Source: CAVORD01 sp963698535
Lineage (GTDB): Bacteria > Bacteroidota > Bacteroidia > Bacteroidales > VadinHA17
Reading direction: 5' to 3'
Assembly: GCA_963698535.1 (NCBI GenBank)
Contig: CAVORD010000001.1
Location: 1,736,001 to 1,800,000 of the forward strand
DNA: 64,000 nt
The notes below the pieces were generated by a model. It worked only from the letters and a program-made list of their open reading frames with translations, searched no databases and was not told the DNA's origin. A program made the position numbers and the translations under genes. Numbering within the stretch: position 1 is the first letter of the stretch; each line of letters opens with the position of its first letter. Positions 34,263 through 42,633 of this stretch are shown in pieces.

Positions 34263-35519
34263 GCAGTGCCTTTATTATTCTTATTGCAATCTTTCTCTCT
34301 GCATACTTTTCAGGGATGGAAATTGCTTTTCTTTCATCAAACCGATTAAAGATCGAACTTGACAGAAAGCAAAAAAAACTGGGTTCGGAGATTATAGGAA
34401 TTTTTACTGCCAACCCAGGTCAGTATATTGCTACTCTGCTTATTGGCAACAATCTTGCCCTGGTTATTTACGGATTAATAATGGCTCAGGTCCTGAATCC
34501 GCTCATTGGATCAATTATTCCGTCAGAGCCAACAATAATGGTTACTTCAGACTTTGATCTCAACGATCATCATACTCTTTATTGCCGAATTCATACCCAA
34601 GACCGTATTCAGAATAAATCCTAATTTCTTTCTCAAAGCACTAAGTGTTCCCACGCTGGTATTCTATTACCTATTCTACCCGCTATCAAAACTGACTTTA
34701 TACCTCTCAAACATTATTCTCAGAATAACAACCGGGAAAAGAGCCAGGACCACCCGGCAGGAAGATGTTGTCTTCAGCAAGGTCGATCTGGACCATCTCC
34801 TTTTAAGCATGGCAGAGAAAGGGGAGGATGATGAACAGGAAGATAAGGATATCAGAATATTTCAAAATGCCCTTGATCTCAGAACAGTAAAACTGAGGGA
34901 AGCAATGGTCCCAAGGACAGAGATCACGGCTCTTGATATCAGTTCGACTGTGGAGGAGATGAAACAAAAACTTATCGATACAAGTCATTCCAAGATCTTC
35001 ATTTACCATGAAAATATCGATAATATTATAGGCTATTTTGAGCTTAAGGATATTCTGAAAAAGCCCCAGAGTATTGCTGCCGTAATGAGGAAGCTGCCTA
35101 TCGTCCCTGAAACGATGCAGGCAAACAAATTGCTTAAACAGTTCGTGGAAGATAAAATTAGTGTCGCCCTTGTTGTAGATGAGTTTGGTGGCACATCAGG
35201 TATTATTACCCTTGAGGATCTTCTGGAGGAGATCGTTGGCAACATCGAAGATGAGCATGATGTAAATGAACTGACAGAAAAGAAAATAGACGATAGGAAC
35301 TATATCTTTTCGGGAAGGCTTGAAATAGATTATATCAACGAGATATTTAATCTTGATCTGCCTGATTCTGATGACTACGAGACCCTTGCAGGATTCCTGC
35401 TGTTTCATAACGGAGGGATCCCCAGTGCTAACGACAATATACTGATCGGCCATTTTTCCTTCAGGGTGATAAAGGCTACAGCAACAAAGATCGAGCTTGT
35501 TAAGCTGGAGATAATCTAA
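34259..35519 (+). pseudogene. CNNM/CBS/CorC-family membrane protein (HlyC/GldE-like), interrupted by one frameshift
   Basis: Likely a magnesium or cobalt ion-handling membrane protein; the family includes GldE. The N-terminal DUF21/CNNM membrane domain (FILIAIFLSAYFSGMEIAFLSSNRLK, LLIGNNLALVIYG) is intact to PTIMVT at about 34545. The rest (QTLISTIIILFIAEFIPKTVFR, the CBS pair starting REAMVPRTEI with VDEFGGTSGIITLEDLLEEIVG, and a CorC-HlyC domain) lies in the next frame. Removing one T of the TT at 34545-34546 restores a chain of about 419 residues, the family length. Last gene of the coaX operon, before a bidirectional terminator. No gldD neighbour supports a GldE call. Confidence 0.83.
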
Positions 35520-35534
35520 TATATCGGAAAAGAA

Positions 35535-35558
35535 AAGGGCTGCACATTTGCAACCCTT
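35535..35558. terminator. Bidirectional terminator between the coaX operon and the M20 peptidase
   Basis: Inverted repeat AAGGG-c-TGCA / TGCA-a-CCCTT with a CATT loop, flanked by A-rich sequence on the left and TCTTTT on the right. It can serve both convergent units. Confidence 0.65.
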
Positions 35559-35571
35559 CTTTTGAAATATA

Positions 35572-36942
35572 TCACTTCTTCATTTTTGAATAATGCTTGT
35601 AGAAGAGCGGGATTGTTTCAATACCCTTTAGGAAGTTGGCAACAGGATAGCTTTCATTAGGTGAATGGATTGCATCAGAATCCAGACCGAAACCCAGCAG
35701 TATTGACTTAACTCCAAGAACCTTTTCAAAGGTTGATATTATTGGGATACTGCCTCCGCTTCTTATTGGAATGGGTACTTTTCCAAAGGACTCCTCCATG
35801 GCTTTTGCTGCAGCAAGATACTCTACACTGTCGATTGGACTTACATATGCCTGTCCTCCATGCTGATAAATAACCTTAACCTTACATGTAGGGGGAACTA
35901 TTGAGATAAAGTGCTTCTCGAACAACTTGGCAATTTTTTCCGAATCCTGGTTTGGCACCAGACGCATCGATATTTTGGCACTTGCCTTGCCCGGAAGTAT
36001 CGTCTTGGCACCTTCGCCCGTATATCCGCCCCAGATACCGTTAACGTCGAGTGTTGGCCTTATACCCAGCCTCTCGTGGGTAGTATATCCCTCCTCTCCG
36101 AAGAGTTCATTAACATCGACCGACTTCTTATAGGCACTCTCATTAAATGGCCTGCGAGCCATTTGCTTTCTCTCTTCCTCCGATGCAATAAGCACATCAT
36201 CATAAAAACCCGGAATGGTTATCCTGCCCTTATCATCTTTTAAGGAAGCTATCAACTCACAAAGGACGTTACATGGATTGGCAACAGCTCCTCCGTATAA
36301 CCCTGAATGAAGATCTTTATTGGGTCCTGTAACCTCCACTTCCATATATGAGAGACCTCTGAGCCCCGTTGTAATTGAAGGTGCATCGAGAGAAATCATA
36401 GTGGTGTCGGAAACAAGGATAACGTCGGACTGAAGCATCTCCTTATGATCTTTACAGAATTTTTCCAGATTTACCGACCCTACCTCTTCTTCTCCCTCAA
36501 CCATGAACTTCACATTGCAGGGCAAAGAACCCGACCTGGTCATGAACTCAAATGCTTTCACATGCATAAATAGCTGTCCCTTGTCGTCATCGGCACCACG
36601 GGCATAGATCTTGCCATCTCTTATTTCCGGCTTAAAAGGCTCAGATTCCCAAAGATCCAATGGTTCTGCAGGCTGCACATCGTAGTGGCCGTACACCAGA
36701 ACAGTTGGCAGCTTCTTGTTAATTATTTTTTCACCATAGACAATTGGATGACCTGCTGTATTATACACATCTGCCTTATCGGCACCTGCTTCAAGAAGGC
36801 TTCTCTTAAAAGCCTCAGCCATTTTAAGCATGTCGCCCTTATGCTCCGCCTTAGCGCTCACGGATGGGATCTTTATAAGTTCGAAAAGTTCACTTAGGAA
36901 TCTCTCCTTGTTCTGTTCAATATATGAGGTTATCTTTTCCAT
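35572..36942 (-). CDS. M20-family dipeptidase
   Basis: Metal-dependent hydrolase of short peptides or acyl-amino acids, probably cytoplasmic as no signal peptide is seen. Zinc-site motifs: VYGHYDVQPAEP (about residues 82-93), ARGADDDKGQ (about 114-123), MVEGEEEVGS (catalytic glutamate, about 147-156), and a late GFGLDSDAIHSPNE. The lid domain with LHSGLYGGAVANP follows. At 456 residues it matches the M20 dipeptidase/CNDP group, so peptides are the likeliest substrate. Standalone gene ending at the bidirectional terminator. Confidence 0.92.
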   Translation of the reverse strand: MEKITSYIEQNKERFLSELFELIKIPSVSAKAEHKGDMLKMAEAFKRSLLEAGADKADVYNTAGHPIVYGEKIINKKLPTVLVYGHYDVQPAEPLDLWESEPFKPEIRDGKIYARGADDDKGQLFMHVKAFEFMTRSGSLPCNVKFMVEGEEEVGSVNLEKFCKDHKEMLQSDVILVSDTTMISLDAPSITTGLRGLSYMEVEVTGPNKDLHSGLYGGAVANPCNVLCELIASLKDDKGRITIPGFYDDVLIASEEERKQMARRPFNESAYKKSVDVNELFGEEGYTTHERLGIRPTLDVNGIWGGYTGEGAKTILPGKASAKISMRLVPNQDSEKIAKLFEKHFISIVPPTCKVKVIYQHGGQAYVSPIDSVEYLAAAKAMEESFGKVPIPIRSGGSIPIISTFEKVLGVKSILLGFGLDSDAIHSPNESYPVANFLKGIETIPLFYKHYSKMKK

Positions 36943-36970
36943 ATTTCAATATTTTGGTATAAAAATATAA

Positions 36971-36997
36971 AAAAAAGCCCCCCTATACAAGGGGAGC
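36971..36997 (-). terminator. Terminator of the DUF3109 gene
   Basis: Minus strand GCTCCCC, 8-nt loop, GGGGGGC and then T8. It lies 36 bp after the stop at 37033 and directly before the M20 peptidase start region. Confidence 0.75.
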
Positions 36998-37032
36998 AAC
37001 AGTTGAAAAGTCCATTTTTTTTAAGTGCAATT

Positions 37033-37614
37033 CTAGCTACTCCCTTTATGTTTCTGCCACTCCTTTGCAACATGAAGCAGCTCCTTATACCACGGCATCC
37101 CAAATCGTCGTACCAGTGCGTCCTTCAGGAAGACATAAACCGGTACCCCCTCCTCAACGCCCCTTTTTCTGCCCGCTTCACATATCTTGATATCTTCATA
37201 ATTAACGGAAATAAATCCCGACAACTCTTTTACCCTGACAGGAAAAAGGTGACATGAAATCGGTTTTCTGAACTTGACCTTCCCTTCATTCCACGCTTTT
37301 TCTATACCGCAGAAATAAATATTTTCAATTCTGTATGTATAGGCACATTCATTGCCTCCGATTAGGGGAGTCACCCTTTCCCCCTCAATGTCTACAACAC
37401 TTGTTCCGTTAATTCTTATTGCCTCCCGCCCCTCTTTGGTGATAAATCCTTCCACTTCCGGGTATATCCTTTTTAGTTCATTAGCTTCATCAAAAGTTAA
37501 TGGTGCTCCTGAATCACCATACCTGCAACAATTGCCAAAGCATCTCTTGAGATCGCAGTGAAAACTCTTCTCCAAAACATCCAGGCTGACGATCGTTGCT
37601 CCTATTCTGACCAT
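37033..37614 (-). CDS. DUF3109 family protein (cysteine-rich)
   Basis: Function unknown; the family is related to Fe/Zn-chelating YkgJ-type domains. Cysteine clusters are clear: HCDLKRCFGNCCRYGDSG near residues 19-35, then YFCGIEKAW, SCHLFPVRV and KICEAG. Start chosen at ATG 37614 (MVRIGATIVSLD), where recognisable family sequence begins; an upstream ATG at 37689 would add 25 residues that do not look conserved. 193 residues. A metal-binding or oxidative role is possible but unproven. Confidence 0.85.
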   Translation of the reverse strand: MVRIGATIVSLDVLEKSFHCDLKRCFGNCCRYGDSGAPLTFDEANELKRIYPEVEGFITKEGREAIRINGTSVVDIEGERVTPLIGGNECAYTYRIENIYFCGIEKAWNEGKVKFRKPISCHLFPVRVKELSGFISVNYEDIKICEAGRKRGVEEGVPVYVFLKDALVRRFGMPWYKELLHVAKEWQKHKGSS

Positions 37615-37894
37615 ATTACAAAGTAATGAACAATTACAAAAAACAAAAGCTGTAATTGTGTGGGGCAAATTAAATAAAAAAGGAGGCAATATTACTATTT
37701 TCAGATTGCATCAAGGCTAATAATTTGAATAGCCCCTTTAGAAAAGTTGTTTATGGTAACTATCTCACCGATGGCTTCTCCCTTTGCTCAAAAGCAATTT
37801 AGTTATTTATCATCGTCTGATCTGTCTCTTTCCTGAATATCCAATGAACCGCAGAGCAGATATTGTGTTATATTTTTTTGAATATCTTTAGGTT

Positions 37895-38687
37895 ATGTTT
37901 GATCCAACCGATCATGAATCTGACATAATAAAAAGAAGGCGGGAGGTTGTATTCATCCTTCTTGTGGGTTTCTTTCTGGGTACCCTTGCAATACTAAATA
38001 TTCTTGGCATTTCACGTCAGATCGATCTCTCCTTCTTTCTTCTGGGCAGGAAGATACCATTCGTTGTTTTTGTCGGCGTACTTCCCTATCCCATTACATT
38101 TCTGTGTACCGATTTCATTAGCGAACTCTACGGTAAAAGAAGAGCCAATATTGTTGTGTGGACCGGTCTGCTACTTAACATCTGGGTCCTGCTGATACTT
38201 TGGGTTGGTGGGATATTACCGCCAAAACCTGTATTGGGGCCCGACAACTTACCTCTATGGGATGACCCTCAAAGAACCTTCTTCCAGATAAGGTACTGGA
38301 CATTCGGAGCTACACTTGCATCAATGGTGGCCTACCTGAGTGCTCAGTTTATAGATGTTCATATTTTCCATTATCTAAAGAAAGCGACCAAAGGGAAAGC
38401 TCTTTGGCTTAGGAATAACGGCTCTACCCTTACAAGTCAGATGGTCGACTCGGTTGCGGTGGTTGTTATCACATGGTTTTTTGCAAAAAGCGCAATTACA
38501 TATTCAACCAGGCGAGACTGCCTTTCATGGAATAACCATCCTCATTTTATCAAACTACATGTTTAAGATGGTGAGTGCCCTGTTGGATACGATACCCTTC
38601 TATATTGGAGTCAGGTTTCTTTCACGCTACCTTCAGATCGATACTATTAAAGAATATCGTGTTGAACAGGGAAAGGTTGCAGTATAA
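37895..38687 (+). pseudogene. VUT/YhhQ-family queuosine-precursor transporter, interrupted by one frameshift
   Basis: Inner-membrane transporter thought to import queuosine precursors (preQ0/preQ1) for tRNA modification. Several transmembrane helices are visible (VFILLVGFFLGTLAILNILG, VVFVGVLPYPITFLCTDFISELYGKRRA, VVWTGLLLNIWVLLILWVGG), plus the conserved DFISELYGK loop and QFIDVHIFHYLKK with SQMVDSVAVV. At about 38505-38512 the frame changes and the last helix (GETAFHGITILILSNYMFKM...) continues one frame over to the TAA at 38685-38687. One extra base near AGGCGAG explains it; the joined product is about 263 residues. No other queuosine genes are in the window. Confidence 0.82.
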
Positions 38688-38714
38688 TGATTTTTACATC
38701 CCAGGGCTACCTGG

Positions 38715-40238
38715 TTAGCTAACAAGTACTCTGCCACTCATCTCTTCCGGGGCATTAACGCCCATCATCATCAGAATTGTAGGTGCCACATCAGCCAGAA
38801 TACCCGGAACAGCCTTACTGTACCTCTTCGAAATAACAATAAACGGTACAGGGTTGAGTGAATGAGCGGTGTTCTCCGATCCATCTTCATTCAATGCAAA
38901 ATCAGCATTACCATGATCAGCAATAATTACAACTTCATAATCCTTTGCGGTTGCAGCCTTCACTACTTCGCCCACACATTTGTCGACAGTCTCTATGGCT
39001 TTTATAATGGAACTGTAAACGCCTGTATGGCCAACCATATCGCCATTGGCAAAATTAAGACAAATAAAATCCGGTGATGATCCGTTTATCTCCCTGATAA
39101 CAGCCTCCGTAACCGCCGGAGCGCTCATCTCGGGCTTGAGGTCATAGGTTGCTACCTTCGGGGAAGCAATCATCACTCTGCTCTCATTTTTAAAAGGTTC
39201 CTCCCGTCCTCCTGAGAAGAAAAATGTTACATGGGCATATTTCTCTGTTTCTGCTATTCTCAGCTGACTTCTGCCGTTCTCTGCCAGTATCTCACCTAAT
39301 GTCCGGGTAACATTCTCCTTCGGATAGATAATTTTGAGATTTTCGAATGTGGCATCATAGGGAGTCATTGTGCAGAAATGGAGAGGTAGCTTCTTCATAC
39401 CGAATTCCGGCATATCTCTTTGAGAAAGGACTATTGTTAACTCCCTTGCCCTGTCGTTCCTGAAGTTGAAAAAGATAACAACATCATTATCTTTGATCCT
39501 GCCTACCGGATCTCCGTTTTCGTCAACCACTACCACAGGCTTCACAAACTCATCTGTTATCCCCTCTTCATATGATTTTTTGAGAGCCTCAACAACATCC
39601 TTCGTCTTTGAGCCTTCACCATGAACTAATAGATCGTATGCCTCTTTTACTCTTTCCCATCTCTTATCTCTGTCCATGGCATAATACCTCCCGATAAAAG
39701 ATGCCACCTTAGCAGTGGACCCACTGATATGATCAGAAAGACTTTTCATATAACCCGCACCGCTTCTTGGATCCGTGTCCCTGCCGTCACCAAAAGCATG
39801 GATATATACATGTGAAAGACCAAAATCGGTTGTCATATCGCACAGGGAGTACAAATGTTTATCCAGGCTATGCACGCCACCATCCGACAAAAGTCCCATA
39901 AAGTGCACGCTTCTCCCTTTGTCGCGGGCATAAGCAAACGCTTCTTTCAGAATCTTGTTATTTCTGATCTCATTGGTTTTACAATCCTTATTTATCTTTA
40001 CAAGATCCTGATAAACAACCCTCCCGGCACCAATATTAAGGTGTCCGACCTCCGAATTACCCATCTGTCCATCGGGCAGCCCCACATTTTCACCCGATGC
40101 CAACAGGTAGGAGGATACCGATTCCGCTTTTATCCTGTGCATATTAGGTGTCTTAGCCTGGCTAATTACATCCGATTTGCTTCCATCGCCTATTCCCCAT
40201 CCGTCGAGTATCATCAGGAGGACTTTTCTGTTATTCAT
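38715..40238 (-). CDS. gpmI: 2,3-bisphosphoglycerate-independent phosphoglycerate mutase
   Basis: Interconverts 3- and 2-phosphoglycerate in glycolysis and gluconeogenesis using two Mn ions. Motifs: MILDGWGIG at the N-terminus, the catalytic serine block MGNSEVGHLNIGAGR, HAFGDGRDTDPRSG, FNFRNDRARELT, FANGDMVGHTG and IADHGNAD. I take the ATG at 40238 (MNNRKVLLMILDGWG), not 40301, because the extra 21 residues are unlike the family. That gives 507 residues, normal for GpmI. Convergent with the VUT transporter gene. Confidence 0.95.
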   Translation of the reverse strand: MNNRKVLLMILDGWGIGDGSKSDVISQAKTPNMHRIKAESVSSYLLASGENVGLPDGQMGNSEVGHLNIGAGRVVYQDLVKINKDCKTNEIRNNKILKEAFAYARDKGRSVHFMGLLSDGGVHSLDKHLYSLCDMTTDFGLSHVYIHAFGDGRDTDPRSGAGYMKSLSDHISGSTAKVASFIGRYYAMDRDKRWERVKEAYDLLVHGEGSKTKDVVEALKKSYEEGITDEFVKPVVVVDENGDPVGRIKDNDVVIFFNFRNDRARELTIVLSQRDMPEFGMKKLPLHFCTMTPYDATFENLKIIYPKENVTRTLGEILAENGRSQLRIAETEKYAHVTFFFSGGREEPFKNESRVMIASPKVATYDLKPEMSAPAVTEAVIREINGSSPDFICLNFANGDMVGHTGVYSSIIKAIETVDKCVGEVVKAATAKDYEVVIIADHGNADFALNEDGSENTAHSLNPVPFIVISKRYSKAVPGILADVAPTILMMMGVNAPEEMSGRVLVS

Positions 40239-40355
40239 TTTGAGAGTTTTTATTGTAGTTAAAACAATATTATAGTTGTTCTGTTTATGCAGTTTCTGCA
40301 AAATTCCTTTTAAAAAGTAAAATCGCTGGAAGCAGATTGAATGTTATTGGAGCAA

Positions 40356-41991
40356 TTATGGATTATTTCTCTTCTCAATAACTCTTATCCGTCGTTCACC
40401 ATCTGTACAAGTCTCCTCATAAGGAACGTCGCGGGCGACAAATCTGAGCCACTCCTCCCGGGTGAAGTTCCTGCTCAGGTTTATACATATATCCTTAGCA
40501 AGTGCATCAGCAACACAAGGTCTCTCAATAAGATTATTGACCTTATTTGTTGCAGTAAGGAATACCCTTCCGTCCTGACTAAATGAAACCGAGGTCACAA
40601 GGCCATCATTGTCGGTGATCATCAGTGGCACCTCTTCCAAATCCTTTTCATTCCATATTTTAACGGAGCCATCATTACCGGCAGTAGCAATCAGGTTCAG
40701 TAGATGATTGAAGTTTATATCCTTTATTGACCCCTGGCCTGTAAATATCTGAGCAATTTTCTTTCTTAGTCTGATGTCCCATATCTCAATATTGCCGGCC
40801 TCATCTCCTATTGCCAGAACTCCACTTTCAGGTCTGAACCTTATCATTGTGAAATTACCGCTTCCTGGATTAATTCTCAGTGGTCTGTTATTGCCAAACA
40901 GATCCCAAACAGAAACATTGCCTTTCTCCGACAATCCGGCAAGATATTCACCATCGAATGAGATATCGATATATCGTATCAACTCATCCCCGGTAGCAAT
41001 ATCCACAAAAGTTTTTGCCTTAAGGTCCCATTTAAGTATCTCTCCCTCTGCCGAGGATGAATATAGTGTTGATCCATCCCTGGAGAAGTTTAGTGAAGTA
41101 AGCTTCCCTTTATGACCCTTTAGTTCAAAGGCAATGTTATTACCCTTCAGGGGTATCATCCGGATCACTGAGTTAACATCTCCGCAAGCCAGCCATGATG
41201 CATCGGGACTTACTTTCAGCAGATCGCTAACGGCACCTTCGTGAATTACTTTATAATCTGTCCCCGAACCATTTAAATCCCACTTTAGTATCTTTCCATC
41301 TGATGATGAAGTAAAGAACTCCTGTGTACCCGGCACATATGCAATGCTTAAGAAACCGGAGCCGGTACCACTGATAATCTTTCCGTCCTCTGTTGCCATA
41401 GTTCCTTACCGCAGAATAAAGTCCGGTATAAATATCATTATCAATTGCTGAGCCACCATTCGACCTGTTGAATTTATAGGCCTGATATGCGAGTAATGTC
41501 TGCAGATCTTTGTCGCCTTCAATATATAACGACCTTACTGCCATGGACTTGCCAAGAGCCAGCATTCTTAGCCTCAAAGTCTCGGCAGAAAGTTTCCTGG
41601 CCTGCTCCTCACTCTGTTGTGACGATAACAGAACCTCCTCTGTTTTTAAAAGTTTCTTTTCGGTAACTGCTCTCTTCTTAACCTCCTCATTAACCTTCTT
41701 TCCTGCTTCCTCAACTTTTTCGACAGCCTTCTCAGCTTCTATCTCAGCTTCTGTTAATGCCTTGGAGGTAAGATTAAGCTCCGTTACAGCCTTCACTTCC
41801 TTGTATCGTGCTTCGATCTTATCAGCCTGTGCCATACGAAGATTCCTTTCACTGCGTACCTGCAACAGAAGTGCTACTATCATAAGCAGGAAAGAGAGGA
41901 GTGCAAAAAAAGCAAGTAAAATATTGGTCCTTTTCAGGCTCCTTAAATCCTGCTCATTTAACTGCTCACTATTTAACCTTTTCTTTTTCAT
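40356..41991 (-). pseudogene. Membrane-anchored coiled-coil/WD40-repeat protein, interrupted by one frameshift
   Basis: Function unknown. From ATG 41991: a transmembrane helix (about residues 25-46), an Ala/Glu/Lys-rich coiled coil (about 50-145), then RMLALGKSMAVRSLYIEGDKDLQTLLAYQAYKFNRSNGG. Beyond a frameshift at about 41400-41406, WD40 repeats (roughly six or seven, with DLKAKTFV, WDLFG and IWNEKDLE blades) run to 40356. The chain ends in FTREEWLRFVARDVPYEETC. Coiled coil, LLAYQAYKFN box, WD40 blades and EEW...PY..TC tail are the C-terminal layout of STAND-type WD40 proteins, but no ATPase is encoded upstream. One extra base explains the break (joined about 544 residues). Confidence 0.75.
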
Positions 41992-42124
41992 TTAAAATCA
42001 GACCAGCAGGCAAACCTTTAGCTTTTTTAAGGTTGATTACCCCGTTACCACAAATTTACAATAAAATTGTGTCTGAGCAATCATTAATACCATCAGGGGT
42101 CACCATAAAAAGAGTGGCAAGAAT

Positions 42125-42631
42125 TCATTTTTCATTTAGAAGAACTTCTATATCCCCCGGCGATGCGCCCAGACCATTTATGGTAAACTGTGAAATAGTA
42201 TAATATTGCTCCCTCTTATCAAGAGCTGTCCTTACATAATCGAGCAAAACATCTCCTTTCTTATCCTTAATCAGTGGTCTCACAGTCTTTGCTGACTCCA
42301 AACGGGAACAAATTGCTTCGGGTGACAACTTAAGGTATACGGTTATTCCAACGTTATTCATATAATCCATATTATCCGCGAAACAGGGGGTCCCTCCTCC
42401 ACAGGCAATAATTGTATCTCCATCGATACTCCCCACCTCTCTCAGCAATGCAGCTTCAACCTCCCTAAAGTAGGCCTCTCCGTTTTCCCGGAATATATCC
42501 GGTATCTTTCTACTCTCTCGCTTTTCTATCTCTTCATCGAGATCCAAAAAATTAAAGGCCATACGGGTGGCAGCTCTTCTGCCCAGGGTTGACTTCCCTG
42601 ATCCCATAAAACCAATGAGAAAGATCTTCAT
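42125..42631 (-). CDS. aroK: Shikimate kinase
   Basis: Phosphorylates shikimate in aromatic amino-acid synthesis. P-loop FMGSGKSTLGRR (about residues 8-19), DLDEEIEKRE, the FRENGEAYFREVE block and IACGGGTP (substrate site), with the LID region RPLIKD near residue 118. 168 residues. It begins 2 bp after the parC stop and is probably translated from the same mRNA. Confidence 0.95.
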   Translation of the reverse strand: MKIFLIGFMGSGKSTLGRRAATRMAFNFLDLDEEIEKRESRKIPDIFRENGEAYFREVEAALLREVGSIDGDTIIACGGGTPCFADNMDYMNNVGITVYLKLSPEAICSRLESAKTVRPLIKDKKGDVLLDYVRTALDKREQYYTISQFTINGLGASPGDIEVLLNEK

Positions 42632-42633
42632 AA

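Noticed and set aside
34259..35519. Naming the CNNM/CorC protein GldE
   Set aside because: The family also contains general CNNM/CorC proteins, and no gldD or other gliding gene is adjacent.
40238..40301. A longer phosphoglycerate mutase start at 40301
   Set aside because: The extra 21 residues do not resemble the family; MNNRKVLLMILDGWG is the usual beginning.
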